52,042 nt of DNA from Acidimicrobiaceae bacterium (GTDB lineage Bacteria; Actinomycetota; Acidimicrobiia; Acidimicrobiales; RAAP-2): NCBI GenBank assembly GCA_003133405.1, contig PKXH01000075.1, positions 7,386-59,427 of the forward strand, read 5' to 3'. The notes beneath the pieces were generated by a model. The model ran no database searches and was not told the origin of the DNA. It saw only the letters and a program-made list of their open reading frames with translations. Below are positions 44,755 through 52,042 of the stretch, piece by piece (positions within the stretch are counted from its first letter, which is position 1; every line of letters starts with the position of its first letter). Made by a program: the position numbers and the translations under genes.

Positions 44755-45889
44755 AGGCGCCCAGCTCGACGATGCCACCCTCTCTTCCGTCGTAGGTGAC
44801 CTGAATCGACGCAGCCTGTTCGCGCCAGGCGATGACCGAGTGCCCGTGGTGGTCCACGATGCCTACGTTGAGGTCGTACACCCCGTCCAAGAGTGGGATC
44901 TGGGCCAGGTCAATGCCGATGACGTTGGCACCCGGCACCAGATTTACCGGCGAGCCCTGCGCGTCGCTGCGACTGACCAGCAGGCCGCCGCGAGTGAAAA
45001 CCTCCATCACGAAGTTCCCGCTGTACGCCGTTTTGGAACTCACGCTCACGTCAAGGTGCAGTGCCGAACCGCTTCGAATCTCGAAAGAACCCGACGGCGT
45101 CGTGACAGCGTCAATGCTGATGGTGTCGTGGAGCTGGGCGACGTCGTGTGCGACCACGTCATCGAAGAGGTGCTCACGAAAGATTCGAAGCGACTCTTGG
45201 GTGGGACCGTCGGCAATCATCTGGCCGCCGTCGAGCACGACGGCGCGATCGCACAGCGCACGCACTTGGTCCGCGTTGTGCGTCACGAGAAGGATCGTGC
45301 GGCCCTCGTCTTGGAACCGGCTGATCCGGTCGACGCATTTGGCTTGGAACCTCTCGTCGCCCACCGCGAGGACCTCGTCCACCACCAAGATGTCCGGATC
45401 CACGTTCACCGCCACGGCGAAGGCCAAACGAACGTACATCCCACTCGAGTAGAACTTCACCTGCGTGTCAATGAACTGCTCGATCTCGCTAAAGGCGACG
45501 ACGTCATCAAAGATGGCGTCGACCATCCGCTTGGAGAAGCCCAGCATGGCGCCGTAGAGATAGACGTTGTCACGGCCCGACAGCTCGGTCTGGAAACCAG
45601 CCCCGAGCTCGAGCAACGCCGCGAGGCTGCCACGCAGTTTGATCTCGCCCGTCGTGGGCTTTAGCACGCCGCAGATGCATTTCAGCAGTGTCGACTTGCC
45701 CGATCCGTTTTGGCCCACGATGCCCACCGTCTCGCCCTGTTCGACGGTGAAATTGATCCCCGACAGGGCGTGAAAGACCTCGGTCGAACCCGAACGCGGA
45801 TGGAGCAGTCGCTCCTTGAGCGACTGGTGACGCTCATGGTGAATCTTGAACTGCTTCGAGACGCCCTGGACATCAATGACCGCCGCCAC
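44738..45889 (-). CDS. Polysaccharide ABC exporter ATPase (Wzt/TagH-type)
   Basis: This 383-residue protein has an ATPase domain (Walker [13 protein letters not shown], signature F-Y-S-S-G-M-Y-V-R-L-A-F-A, Walker B I-L-V-V-D-E-V-L-A-V-G-D) followed by a C-terminal beta-rich domain (about 255-380) like the Wzt carbohydrate-binding domain. With the permease upstream it exports an undecaprenyl-linked polysaccharide. The specific glycan is unknown and no glycosyltransferases are adjacent. The start GTG overlaps the permease stop by one base. Confidence 0.92.
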   Translation of the reverse strand: MAAVIDVQGVSKQFKIHHERHQSLKERLLHPRSGSTEVFHALSGINFTVEQGETVGIVGQNGSGKSTLLKCICGVLKPTTGEIKLRGSLAALLELGAGFQTELSGRDNVYLYGAMLGFSKRMVDAIFDDVVAFSEIEQFIDTQVKFYSSGMYVRLAFAVAVNVDPDILVVDEVLAVGDERFQAKCVDRISRFQDEGRTILLVTHNADQVRALCDRAVVLDGGQMIADGPTQESLRIFREHLFDDVVAHDVAQLHDTISIDAVTTPSGSFEIRSGSALHLDVSVSSKTAYSGNFVMEVFTRGGLLVSRSDAQGSPVNLVPGANVIGIDLAQIPLLDGVYDLNVGIVDHHGHSVIAWREQAASIQVTYDGREGGIVELGASIRQQ

Positions 45890-46824
45890 TACAGCTCCGA
45901 CTCAAAGTTTCCCTCGAGGCGTCCAAAGATCGCCTCGGCGATGACGAACAGCAGTACCGACACCCCGAGCAGCAGCAGGTTTAGAGCGAGGAACTTCTCG
46001 AACGACCAGGTCGGCAAGATGTGCAGGATCTGACCGGTTACCGTCGAGTGCACCACCGTGCTGACGTAAAAGACGCGCTGAAAGGTCACCACGACGAGCG
46101 TGACCGGATTCAAGAAGTACAGCGCGGAGAGCCCGTGGCGCGCCAGGTGCGGCGCGATCGAGTTCTCATAGGAGTAAACCACCGGCGTCAACCAGAACCA
46201 CAGCTGTAACAACACTTCCATCAGGTGTTTCATGTCGCGCAAGTAAACGTTGACGGCCGACATCACGATGGCCAGCGCCGACGTAAAGAAATACAGCGCC
46301 ACGAACGAGATCGGCAGGATTAAGAGGAAGCGCCACGCCGGCGCGTGGCCCAAGGCGGCCACAAAGATCACCAGCACCAGTAGCTGGACAACGAAGTACA
46401 CCACCGCCGCACCGACGTTAGAAAGAGCCAGGATCTCTCGAGGAAACGAGACCTTCTTTACCAGGGCCGCCCGATCGACGATAACGCCGGTAGCGGTATT
46501 GATGGAGTTCTGAAACATGTTCCACACAACGAGACCAGAAAAGAGGTAGATCACGAAGTTCGGAATGCCATTCTTCAAGAAGATAGAAAAGACCATGAAG
46601 TACACGGCCAGGGTGAAGGCCGGCGAGAGCATCGACCAAAAGAGGCCGAGCGTCGAATTCTTGTACTTGATGCGAATGTCCGAAGAGATAAGTCCCAGCA
46701 ACAGTTCTCGCCGTGACCAAAGGTTCCCTAGACGAGTCGAAAGAGTGGCACGAGCACTGACGACGCGCACCGGCGCGTCGTCAAGCGAGCGATGTCGTTG
46801 GCCCGCCGAAGGGGCGTCGCTCAC
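45889..46824 (-). CDS. Polysaccharide ABC exporter permease (Wzm/TagG-type)
   Basis: This 311-residue ABC-2 permease has six hydrophobic segments and a cytoplasmic N-terminus ending R-R-E-L-L-L-G-L-I-S-S-D-I-R-I-K-Y-K-N-S-T-L-G, the family hallmark, followed by F-W-S-M-L-S-P. It forms the channel partner of the ATPase downstream. It starts with GTG overlapping the clpP stop by one base (TAGTG). Confidence 0.92.
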   Translation of the reverse strand: MSDAPSAGQRHRSLDDAPVRVVSARATLSTRLGNLWSRRELLLGLISSDIRIKYKNSTLGLFWSMLSPAFTLAVYFMVFSIFLKNGIPNFVIYLFSGLVVWNMFQNSINTATGVIVDRAALVKKVSFPREILALSNVGAAVVYFVVQLLVLVIFVAALGHAPAWRFLLILPISFVALYFFTSALAIVMSAVNVYLRDMKHLMEVLLQLWFWLTPVVYSYENSIAPHLARHGLSALYFLNPVTLVVVTFQRVFYVSTVVHSTVTGQILHILPTWSFEKFLALNLLLLGVSVLLFVIAEAIFGRLEGNFESEL

Positions 46825-47411
46825 TAAGCCCCTTGACGAACGGCCGAACGCTCAATGACGGCGTCAATAAAGCCGTACTCCAACGCTTCTTGTGCCGTGA
46901 ACCAGCGGTCGCGGTCCGAGTCGGTTTCAATGCGCTCGAGCGTTTGACCGGTGTGAAAGGCGATGCGCTCTGCGAGCGTCTTTTTCATGTAGATGATCTG
47001 TTCGGCCTGGATCGCGATGTCCGAGGCTTGGCCCTGCATACCGCCGATCGATGGTTGGTGCATCAAAATACGACTGTGCGGCAATGAAAGTCGCTTGCCC
47101 GGCGCCCCGGCGCACAGCAAGAACTGACCCATCGAGGCCGCCATGCCGATGCAGATCGTGCGTACGTCGCAGTTGACGTACTGCATGGTGTCGTAGATCG
47201 CCAGTCCGTCGTACACGGATCCGCCCGGTGAGTTGATGTAGAGACTGATGTCCTTATCTCGGTCTTCCGCTTCGAGTAGCAGAAGTTCGGCGCAGATTCG
47301 ATTGGCGGTGTTCTGGTCGACTTCGGATCCCAAAAAGACGATTCGCTCACGCAAAAGGCGCTGATTGAGATCGTTCACGCCAAAACCTTCAGACATTGAG
47401 GAGTTATTCAT
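46824..47411 (-). CDS. clpP: ATP-dependent Clp protease proteolytic subunit
   Basis: This 195-residue serine protease subunit forms the ClpP chamber and works with ClpX or ClpC. The catalytic Ser is S93 in G-M-A-A-S-M-G-Q and the His is H118 in L-M-H-Q-P; the Asp lies in T-D-S-D-R-D-R-W. Actinomycetes usually carry tandem clpP1-clpP2 followed by clpX; here a single clpP is followed directly by an exporter. The ATG at 47411 has a leaderless -10; the in-frame ATG at 47396 has no ribosome binding site. Confidence 0.95.
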   Translation of the reverse strand: MNNSSMSEGFGVNDLNQRLLRERIVFLGSEVDQNTANRICAELLLLEAEDRDKDISLYINSPGGSVYDGLAIYDTMQYVNCDVRTICIGMAASMGQFLLCAGAPGKRLSLPHSRILMHQPSIGGMQGQASDIAIQAEQIIYMKKTLAERIAFHTGQTLERIETDSDRDRWFTAQEALEYGFIDAVIERSAVRQGA

Positions 47412-47417
47412 GCGACC

Positions 47418-47423
47418 AATCTA
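47418..47423 (-). promoter_or_regulatory. -10 hexamer of leaderless clpP
   Basis: On the minus strand TAGATT is followed by exactly six bases (GGTCGC) and the ATG at 47411. Confidence 0.5.
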
Positions 47424-47457
47424 CCGTGCGAGCCTGCTCCCGCCCCCTAGTACGCCC

Positions 47458-47463
47458 TAGAGT
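47458..47463 (+). promoter_or_regulatory. -10 element of tRNA-Leu
   Basis: TAGAGT lies ten bases before the mature tRNA start. A -35 element is not evident. Confidence 0.35.
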
Positions 47464-47473
47464 GGAGTCACTC

Positions 47474-47553
47474 GCGGGCGTGGCGGAAATGGCAGACGCG
47501 CTGGTTTTAGGTACCAGTTCTTCGGAGTGTGGGTTCGAGTCCCTCCGCCCGCA
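47474..47553 (+). tRNA. tRNA-Leu (anticodon TAG)
   Basis: This is a class II tRNA. The acceptor stem is GCGGGCG/CGCCCGC, the anticodon arm CTGGT-TTTAGGT-ACCAG gives anticodon TAG, there is a long variable region (TTCTTCGGAGT), and the T arm carries GGTTCGAGTCC. The discriminator A is followed by CGA, so CCA is not encoded. Confidence 0.95.
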
Positions 47554-47682
47554 CGATGCCTCCGCGCACGGTGGTGCCACGACGTCTGCTAGCATAGAAA
47601 ACGCTGTTTCATCGCATCTCGCGATGGAGACCGATTCGACTGATTTCTGCGAGTTGGGCTCATCTCAACTCGTAGGAGTTCC

Positions 47683-49287
47683 ATGTCCACGTCCTTTGCC
47701 GACCTCGGCGTCCCCCCACGTCTCGTGGAACGCCTTAACGCGCGCGGCATCACCGAAGCCTTCCCGATCCAAGAAGCCTCCATTCCCGACGCGCTCCAAG
47801 GACGCGACGTGGTGGGAAAAGCCATCACCGGCTCGGGCAAGACCTTGGCTTTCGCCCTGCCCCTGATGGCCCGTTTGGGCAAGGCCCGTCCGCGTAAGCC
47901 GCTCGCCCTCGTGCTCGTGCCGACCCGCGAGCTGGCGGCCCAAGTTCAAAAAGAGATCGCGCAATTGACCGACGACCGCGGACGTCGCGTGATCTCGATC
48001 TACGGCGGTACGTCGTACAACGTCGCGCGCAAGGCCCTCAACTTTGGCGTGGACGTCGTCGTGGCGTGCCCCGGGCGCCTGGAGGACATGCTCGAGCAAG
48101 GTGCGCTCGATTTGGGATCGGTAACGACCGTCGTCGTCGACGAAGCCGACCGCATGGCCGACATGGGCTTTTTACCCTCCGTGCGTCGCATCGTGGCCTC
48201 AACCTCTCCCGATCGCCACGTGATGCTGTTTTCGGCCACGATGGGTCCCGACGTGTCGTCGTTGGTACGAGAGTTCACCCACAACGCTGCCATCCACGAC
48301 GTCGTGGGTGACGAAGCCCCCAACGACGTCGATCACTACTTCTGGCGCGTGGCGCGTGATCGCCGGCCCGACATCACGGCCGAGATCGTCGAGCAGTACG
48401 AGCGCGCCCTCATCTTCACCCGCACCAAACACGGCGCCGACCGCTTGGCCCGCCAGCTGGGCGAGCGGGGAATCTCCGCGGTCGCACTGCACGGTGACCG
48501 TTCCCAGGCCCAGCGCGAGCGCGCCTTACGCAGCGTCAAGAACGGACAGATCAAAGTGCTCGTGGCCACCGACGTCGCCGCGCGAGGACTTCACATCGAA
48601 CTCCTGTCGGTCGTGGTGCACTACGACCCGCCAGCGCAGACCACGGACTACCTGCACCGTTCCGGCCGTACCGGACGAGCGGGCGCGTCGGGCGCCGTGA
48701 TCTCCCTCGTCGGCGAGGACGTCCTGGGACAGGTGAAGCGCTTGCAGCGCGCGCTCGGATTAGACCCTTCCATAGAGTCTCGTGAAGACGCCCCGGCAGT
48801 TCGCTTGGGCGCCGTCGACGACGCGGTGGCCGCGGAGCGGCTCGACGAGCGTTCGCCCAAGCGTCGCCCCGAGTCCTCGACGCCTCGAATGCGAGAGCGC
48901 GGTCCGCGGAACTTTGCGCCTCGCGAGCCACGCGAGCCACGCGAGCGTGTCGCGACCACTCGCCACCCCCGTCGTTCGAACGAGAGTTCGCCGCGTCCGG
49001 TGCGAGGTTTTGAACGCCGCGAGACGCCCCCGGCTCGCGGCGAGAATCCGCGCCGCGCTCGCGGCGGCGAGGCGGTGGTCAGTTTCTTCAACGACTCCAA
49101 AGGCTTCGGCTTCGCCAGCGACGACAAGGGCGACGACCTCTTCATTCACTTCTCCAACATTGTGGGCGACGGCTTTAAGTCGCTCAGTCAGGGTCAAAAG
49201 ATCACCTTTGAAGAGGCACAAGGTCCCAAGGGCCGCGAGGCGAAGAACGTTCGCGTGATCGGCTCTGGCCGCGCCCGGCGCCACTAG
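47683..49287 (+). CDS. DEAD-box RNA helicase fused to a C-terminal cold-shock domain
   Basis: This is a 534-residue protein. The helicase core (about 1-370) has the Q motif F-A-D-L-G-V, Walker A T-G-S-G-K-T, P-T-R-E-L-A, D-E-A-D at 153-156, S-A-T and H-R-S-G-R-T-G-R. An Arg/Pro/Ser/Glu-rich disordered linker (about 380-460) follows, then a complete cold-shock domain (about 463-530) with RNP1-like K-G-F-G-F-A and RNP2-like L-F-I-H-F-S. Both modules bind RNA, so I infer unwinding of structured RNA, probably in ribosome assembly or cold adaptation. The ATG has GTAGGAG upstream. Confidence 0.93.
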   Translation: MSTSFADLGVPPRLVERLNARGITEAFPIQEASIPDALQGRDVVGKAITGSGKTLAFALPLMARLGKARPRKPLALVLVPTRELAAQVQKEIAQLTDDRGRRVISIYGGTSYNVARKALNFGVDVVVACPGRLEDMLEQGALDLGSVTTVVVDEADRMADMGFLPSVRRIVASTSPDRHVMLFSATMGPDVSSLVREFTHNAAIHDVVGDEAPNDVDHYFWRVARDRRPDITAEIVEQYERALIFTRTKHGADRLARQLGERGISAVALHGDRSQAQRERALRSVKNGQIKVLVATDVAARGLHIELLSVVVHYDPPAQTTDYLHRSGRTGRAGASGAVISLVGEDVLGQVKRLQRALGLDPSIESREDAPAVRLGAVDDAVAAERLDERSPKRRPESSTPRMRERGPRNFAPREPREPRERVATTRHPRRSNESSPRPVRGFERRETPPARGENPRRARGGEAVVSFFNDSKGFGFASDDKGDDLFIHFSNIVGDGFKSLSQGQKITFEEAQGPKGREAKNVRVIGSGRARRH

Positions 49288-49298
49288 GTTCAGCGGCA

Positions 49299-49670
49299 AT
49301 GTCAGAGCGCCCACTCGTCGAACCACACCTCGGCCCGGCACCGGAGATTCTGCTCATTGAAGACCTCACGGTCGGCGAGGGCGCCGAGGCCCAGCCCGGT
49401 CAGACCGCCGTCGTGCACTACGTGGGGGTGGGGGTATTGAGCGGCAAAGAGTTCGACGCCTCGTGGAACCGAGGCGAGCCGTTCGACTTTCACCTTGGCG
49501 CCGGTCAGGTGATCAAAGGTTGGGACGAGGGCGTCGTCGGCATGCGCGTCGGCGGCCGACGCCGACTAGTCATTCCTTCACACCTCGGATACGGAGCACG
49601 CGGCGCAGGGGGCGTGATCGCGCCCAACGAAACGCTGATCTTCGTCGTTGACTTGCTCGAGCTGCGCTAG
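49299..49670 (+). CDS. FKBP-type peptidyl-prolyl isomerase
   Basis: This 123-residue cytoplasmic single-domain FKBP speeds proline cis/trans isomerisation during folding. Signatures are V-V-H-Y-V-G-V, F-D-A-S-W-N-R-G-E-P-F-D-F, G-Q-V-I-K-G-W-D-E-G-V and L-G-Y-G-A-R-G. There is no signal peptide. It starts 11 bases after the helicase gene and shares CTAG with the stop of the converging LON-domain gene. Confidence 0.94.
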   Translation: MSERPLVEPHLGPAPEILLIEDLTVGEGAEAQPGQTAVVHYVGVGVLSGKEFDASWNRGEPFDFHLGAGQVIKGWDEGVVGMRVGGRRRLVIPSHLGYGARGAGGVIAPNETLIFVVDLLELR

Positions 49671-50308
49671 TTGAGCGGCGCGCGCAACTCGTCCACGGCG
49701 AGCATGCGCTGGAAATCGCCGTAACGTTCGCAGCAGATCTCGGCGACCAGGCGGAGCCGATCATTGGGATTGCTCAGGCTCAACACCTTGAACTGGTCAG
49801 GGATCGACATCGGGGTGAGTGAACAGAGCTGCCAGCTGAGGACCTTGGCGTCGCTATCCATGGCAAAGTTTCGCTGCAGGCACTGATCGGTGACGATCTC
49901 GCTCTGCAACGAGCGCAGCGCGCGAACCGCGGACTCGGTGGATTTCAAAAGTGCCGATTCAATCGCGACCTCGTCGCAGCATCGTTCGCCCACCCGGGCT
50001 CGAGGATAGGGATCGTCCACGAGCCACTCGGCGATTTCGAAGCACTCGACGCCCTCAATGACGATCAGGATCTGTCCGTTGGACAAGCAGTGCGATCCGA
50101 GAATCTCCACGACGGTGCCCACCGAGGAGCGCTCGTCGTGACCCCCCACTTCTGATCCCCGCTCAATGAGACACGTGCCAAAACGTTGCTCGGCCTCGAC
50201 GTCGGCGAGGAGACGGTGATAACGCGGTTCAAAGACGCACAGGCCAACCGTTTGGTGGGGAAAGACCACCATCCCCAAAGGGAACATGGCCAACTCGCGC
50301 AACGTCAC
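49667..50308 (-). CDS. LON substrate-binding domain protein
   Basis: This 213-residue protein consists of the N-terminal LON domain alone, without ATPase or protease parts. It begins L-R-E-L-A-M-F-P-L-G-M-V-V-F-P and has F-E-P-R-Y-H-R-L-L and G-T-V-V-E-I-L. Free-standing LON-domain proteins are common in actinomycetes; their role is unclear. The GTG start has leaderless promoter geometry. Confidence 0.88.
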   Translation of the reverse strand: MTLRELAMFPLGMVVFPHQTVGLCVFEPRYHRLLADVEAEQRFGTCLIERGSEVGGHDERSSVGTVVEILGSHCLSNGQILIVIEGVECFEIAEWLVDDPYPRARVGERCCDEVAIESALLKSTESAVRALRSLQSEIVTDQCLQRNFAMDSDAKVLSWQLCSLTPMSIPDQFKVLSLSNPNDRLRLVAEICCERYGDFQRMLAVDELRAPLN

Positions 50309-50314
50309 TCTTCC

Positions 50315-50320
50315 ACCCTA
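50315..50320 (-). promoter_or_regulatory. -10 hexamer of leaderless LON-domain gene
   Basis: On the minus strand TAGGGT is followed by exactly six bases (GGAAGA) and the GTG at 50308. GGAAGA could also serve as a weak ribosome binding site but lies too close. Confidence 0.45.
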
Positions 50321-50343
50321 CGGGTGAACACTGCGTGAGCGCC

Positions 50344-50931
50344 CTAGGAACTCGCGAGCTTGGCCACCAACGCGCGCAGCGCGTGGCCCCGGTGCGAACG
50401 CGCGTTCTTCTCCGCCATGGTCAACTCGGCCAAGGACCTTCCGCCCTCGTCAACGGGGGCAAAGATGGGATCGTAGCCAAAGCCCCCATTGCCCTTAGGA
50501 CCGCCGAGAATGGTCCCTTCGAGCACACCATCGACCCACCACGACTCACCGTTGGGGTACGCCACGGCGATCACCGTTCGAAAACGGGCCCGTCGATCGG
50601 CGACGTCGACCCCTCTAAGTTCGCCCAGCACTTTCTTGACGTTCTCATCAAAGTTGACGCCCGCACCGGCGTAGCGCGCGCTATGCACGCCCGGGCGTCC
50701 GGCGAGCGCGTCGATGAACAGACCAGTGTCGTCGGCGATCGCCGCTTCGCCCGTCGCGTTGGCGAGCGCGCGCGCCTTTAGCAGAGCGTTGCCCTCGAGC
50801 GTGTCTTCGGTCTCCTCGACGTCGGGCACCTCGTCGGGTCGGGGCATCAGCTCCACGTCGTAGGGGGCGAGGATGCTGCGCATCTCATCAACTTTGTGCT
50901 CGTTCGCTGTGGCTAGGACGAAAGCGCTCAC
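50344..50931 (-). CDS. rdgB: XTP/dITP diphosphatase (RdgB/HAM1)
   Basis: This 195-residue house-cleaning enzyme hydrolyses deaminated purine nucleoside triphosphates. Motifs are V-L-A-T-A-N-E-H-K near the start, [19 protein letters not shown] and [10 protein letters not shown]. The start overlaps the rph stop (ATGA), and rph-rdgB is a conserved bacterial pair. Confidence 0.95.
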   Translation of the reverse strand: MSAFVLATANEHKVDEMRSILAPYDVELMPRPDEVPDVEETEDTLEGNALLKARALANATGEAAIADDTGLFIDALAGRPGVHSARYAGAGVNFDENVKKVLGELRGVDVADRRARFRTVIAVAYPNGESWWVDGVLEGTILGGPKGNGGFGYDPIFAPVDEGGRSLAELTMAEKNARSHRGHALRALVAKLASS

Positions 50932-51674
50932 TTCGTCCTTGGCAAAGGCGGCGTCGCGAGCACGGCGCGCTGGGCGTCGTTGATCCGCCCGATACCGAGC
51001 GCCGCCAAGTCCAAAAGCTGGTTGAGTTCCTGTCGATCAAACGCTTGGTGCTCAGCGGTGCCCTGGACTTCGACGAAGTGGCCCGCGCCGGTCATCACCA
51101 CATTCATGTCCGTGTCCGCTCGAACGTCCTCTTCGTAGGGCAGATCGAGCATGGCCACGCCCTCGACGATGCCGACCGACACCGCCGCGACCAGGTCGCT
51201 CAAAGGGTGCTCGCCAATTACGCCCTCCTGCACGAGGCGCGAAAGCGCGTCGTGCAGCGCGACGTACCCGCCGCAGATCGACGCCGTGCGGGTTCCGCCG
51301 TCAGCTTGGAGGACGTCACAGTCCACCACGATCTGCACGTCAGACAGCAGATCTAGTCGCGTGACGCTTCGAAGAGAGCGACCGATCAGCCGCTGGATCT
51401 CTTGGGTTCGTCCCGACTGCTTGCCCTTGGCGGCCTCGCGATTGGCGCGCTCGGGCGTCGAGCCCGGCAACATCGAATACTCAGCGGTGACCCAGCCTCG
51501 ACCTTTCCCCTTCAACCAGCGCGGCACGTCGCTGTCCACCGACGCAGTGCAGAGCACCCGGGTACGACCGAAGCTCACGAGGACCGATCCAGCGGCCATC
51601 TCGGTGTAGTCACGATCAAAGCTCAAGGGACGGGCCTCGTCGACGGCGCGCCCATCGGCGCGAAGTACGGACAT
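50928..51674 (-). CDS. rph: Ribonuclease PH
   Basis: This 248-residue phosphorolytic 3'-5' exonuclease trims tRNA 3' ends. Signatures include [41 protein letters not shown] and [14 protein letters not shown]. The ATG has AGAAGGAGAG upstream. It follows cysM in the same direction, a gene neighbourhood also known from Mycobacterium. Confidence 0.96.
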   Translation of the reverse strand: MSVLRADGRAVDEARPLSFDRDYTEMAAGSVLVSFGRTRVLCTASVDSDVPRWLKGKGRGWVTAEYSMLPGSTPERANREAAKGKQSGRTQEIQRLIGRSLRSVTRLDLLSDVQIVVDCDVLQADGGTRTASICGGYVALHDALSRLVQEGVIGEHPLSDLVAAVSVGIVEGVAMLDLPYEEDVRADTDMNVVMTGAGHFVEVQGTAEHQAFDRQELNQLLDLAALGIGRINDAQRAVLATPPLPRTK

Positions 51675-51751
51675 CTCTCTCCTTCTGTCTCACAAAGAGT
51701 GCCTGTTAACGGTAGTGGAGATTTAGCCTCCACCCCCTTAGCAGCAGCCCT

Positions 51752-52042
51752 CTAGAAGTAGATGGTCGCCTTGGCGCGCTCGACGACCTTGTCGAGATCG
51801 TCGCTCCAGGCCCCGGTGGAAAGGTACTTCCAACCATCGTCGGCGATCATGACCACGATGGTCGCCGAGCGGCCCTCTTCAATAGTCGCGGCACACTTGA
51901 CGGCACCGGCCATCACCGCCCCTGAGGAGAGCCCGCTAAAGAGTCCGACCTCAGTTAGTCGCCGCGTCCACTCGATCGACTCGCGCGGGCGAACAATGAC
52001 CTTGCGGTCGAGAAGTCGCTCGCCGTCGTTGTCGCTGAAGAT
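51752..52042 (-). CDS. cysM: Cysteine synthase CysM, 3' part (runs off the window)
   Basis: The last 96 residues are present; the 5' part lies beyond 52042. The PLP-dependent beta-family C-terminus shows G-L-F-S-G-L-S-S-G-A-V-M-A-G-A and the end D-D-G-W-K-Y-L-S-T-G-A-W. The W-K-Y-L-S-T-G-A ending resembles mycobacterial CysM, which uses O-phosphoserine and the sulfur carrier CysO. By that resemblance, and by the following rph-rdgB, I infer a CysO-type pathway, but cysO is not in view. Confidence 0.85.
   Translation of the reverse strand: MFSDNDGERLLDRKVIVRPRESIEWTRRLTEVGLFSGLSSGAVMAGAVKCAATIEEGRSATIVVMIADDGWKYLSTGAWSDDLDKVVERAKATIYF

Overview
The window reads as a compact, high-GC chromosome segment from an actinomycete, most likely an Acidimicrobiia-type lineage. 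Evidence for this: an mraZ-to-ftsZ division cluster followed by yggS, sepF, yggT and divIVA with no ftsA; a DUF3040 protein; a TIGR03086-type protein; a WS/DGAT acyltransferase; a CysM whose end resembles the mycobacterial enzyme; and frequent GTG starts with GTGA or ATGA stop/start overlaps. The class-level placement is inference, because there is no rRNA gene here.

Layout. 1-1472 (+): an Rrf2-type regulator and a sigma-70 family factor. 1469-19311 (-): one almost gapless leftward run. In transcription order it is mraZ, rsmH, ftsL-like, ftsI, murE, mraY, ftsW, murG, murC, murB, ftsQ, ftsZ, yggS, sepF, yggT, divIVA, a DksA/TraR protein with a histone-like tail, lspA, rluD. murF and murD are absent from their usual places. 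Upstream of mraZ is an array of AGTGG boxes with an exact 10-bp period, which I read as the MraZ operator. 19477-22161 (-): a coupled set (DUF3040, ROK kinase, an 84-residue unknown, HNH nuclease, lipoate-ligase-like). 22272-24679: a truncated low-molecular-weight phosphatase abutting an MFS exporter and MarR regulator pair. 24940-28977 (+): nitronate monooxygenase, Fur-family regulator, an ABC-2 type transporter, nitroreductase. 28974-32816 (-): a polar amino-acid ABC importer coupled to a CaiB/BaiF CoA-transferase. 32937-35338 (-): sulfatase and HSL-type esterase. 35422-38902: a DinB-like protein, two secreted proteins, a small unknown and tRNA-Gly. 38949-43917: WS/DGAT, dUTPase, oligoribonuclease, acyl-CoA synthetase, peroxiredoxin. 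44056-47553: HAD hydrolase, Wzm/Wzt-type polysaccharide exporter coupled to clpP, tRNA-Leu. 47683-52042: DEAD-box helicase fused to a cold-shock domain, FKBP isomerase, LON-domain protein, then rdgB, rph and the 3' part of cysM.

The strongest genome-scale signal is that nine genes that begin a transcription unit have a TANNNT hexamer followed by exactly six bases and then ATG or GTG. That is the geometry of leaderless mRNA. Most other unit-initial genes have a clear Shine-Dalgarno sequence instead. I found no CRISPR array, insertion sequence, phage module or recognisable defence system.

Functionally, the large run couples peptidoglycan precursor synthesis (meso-DAP type, from the DNPR motif in MurE) to septum assembly (FtsZ, SepF, FtsQ, FtsW, FtsI) and pole growth (DivIVA). 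The right-hand part holds housekeeping functions for nucleotide hygiene (dUTPase, RdgB), RNA turnover (Orn, RNase PH) and protein quality control (ClpP, FKBP).
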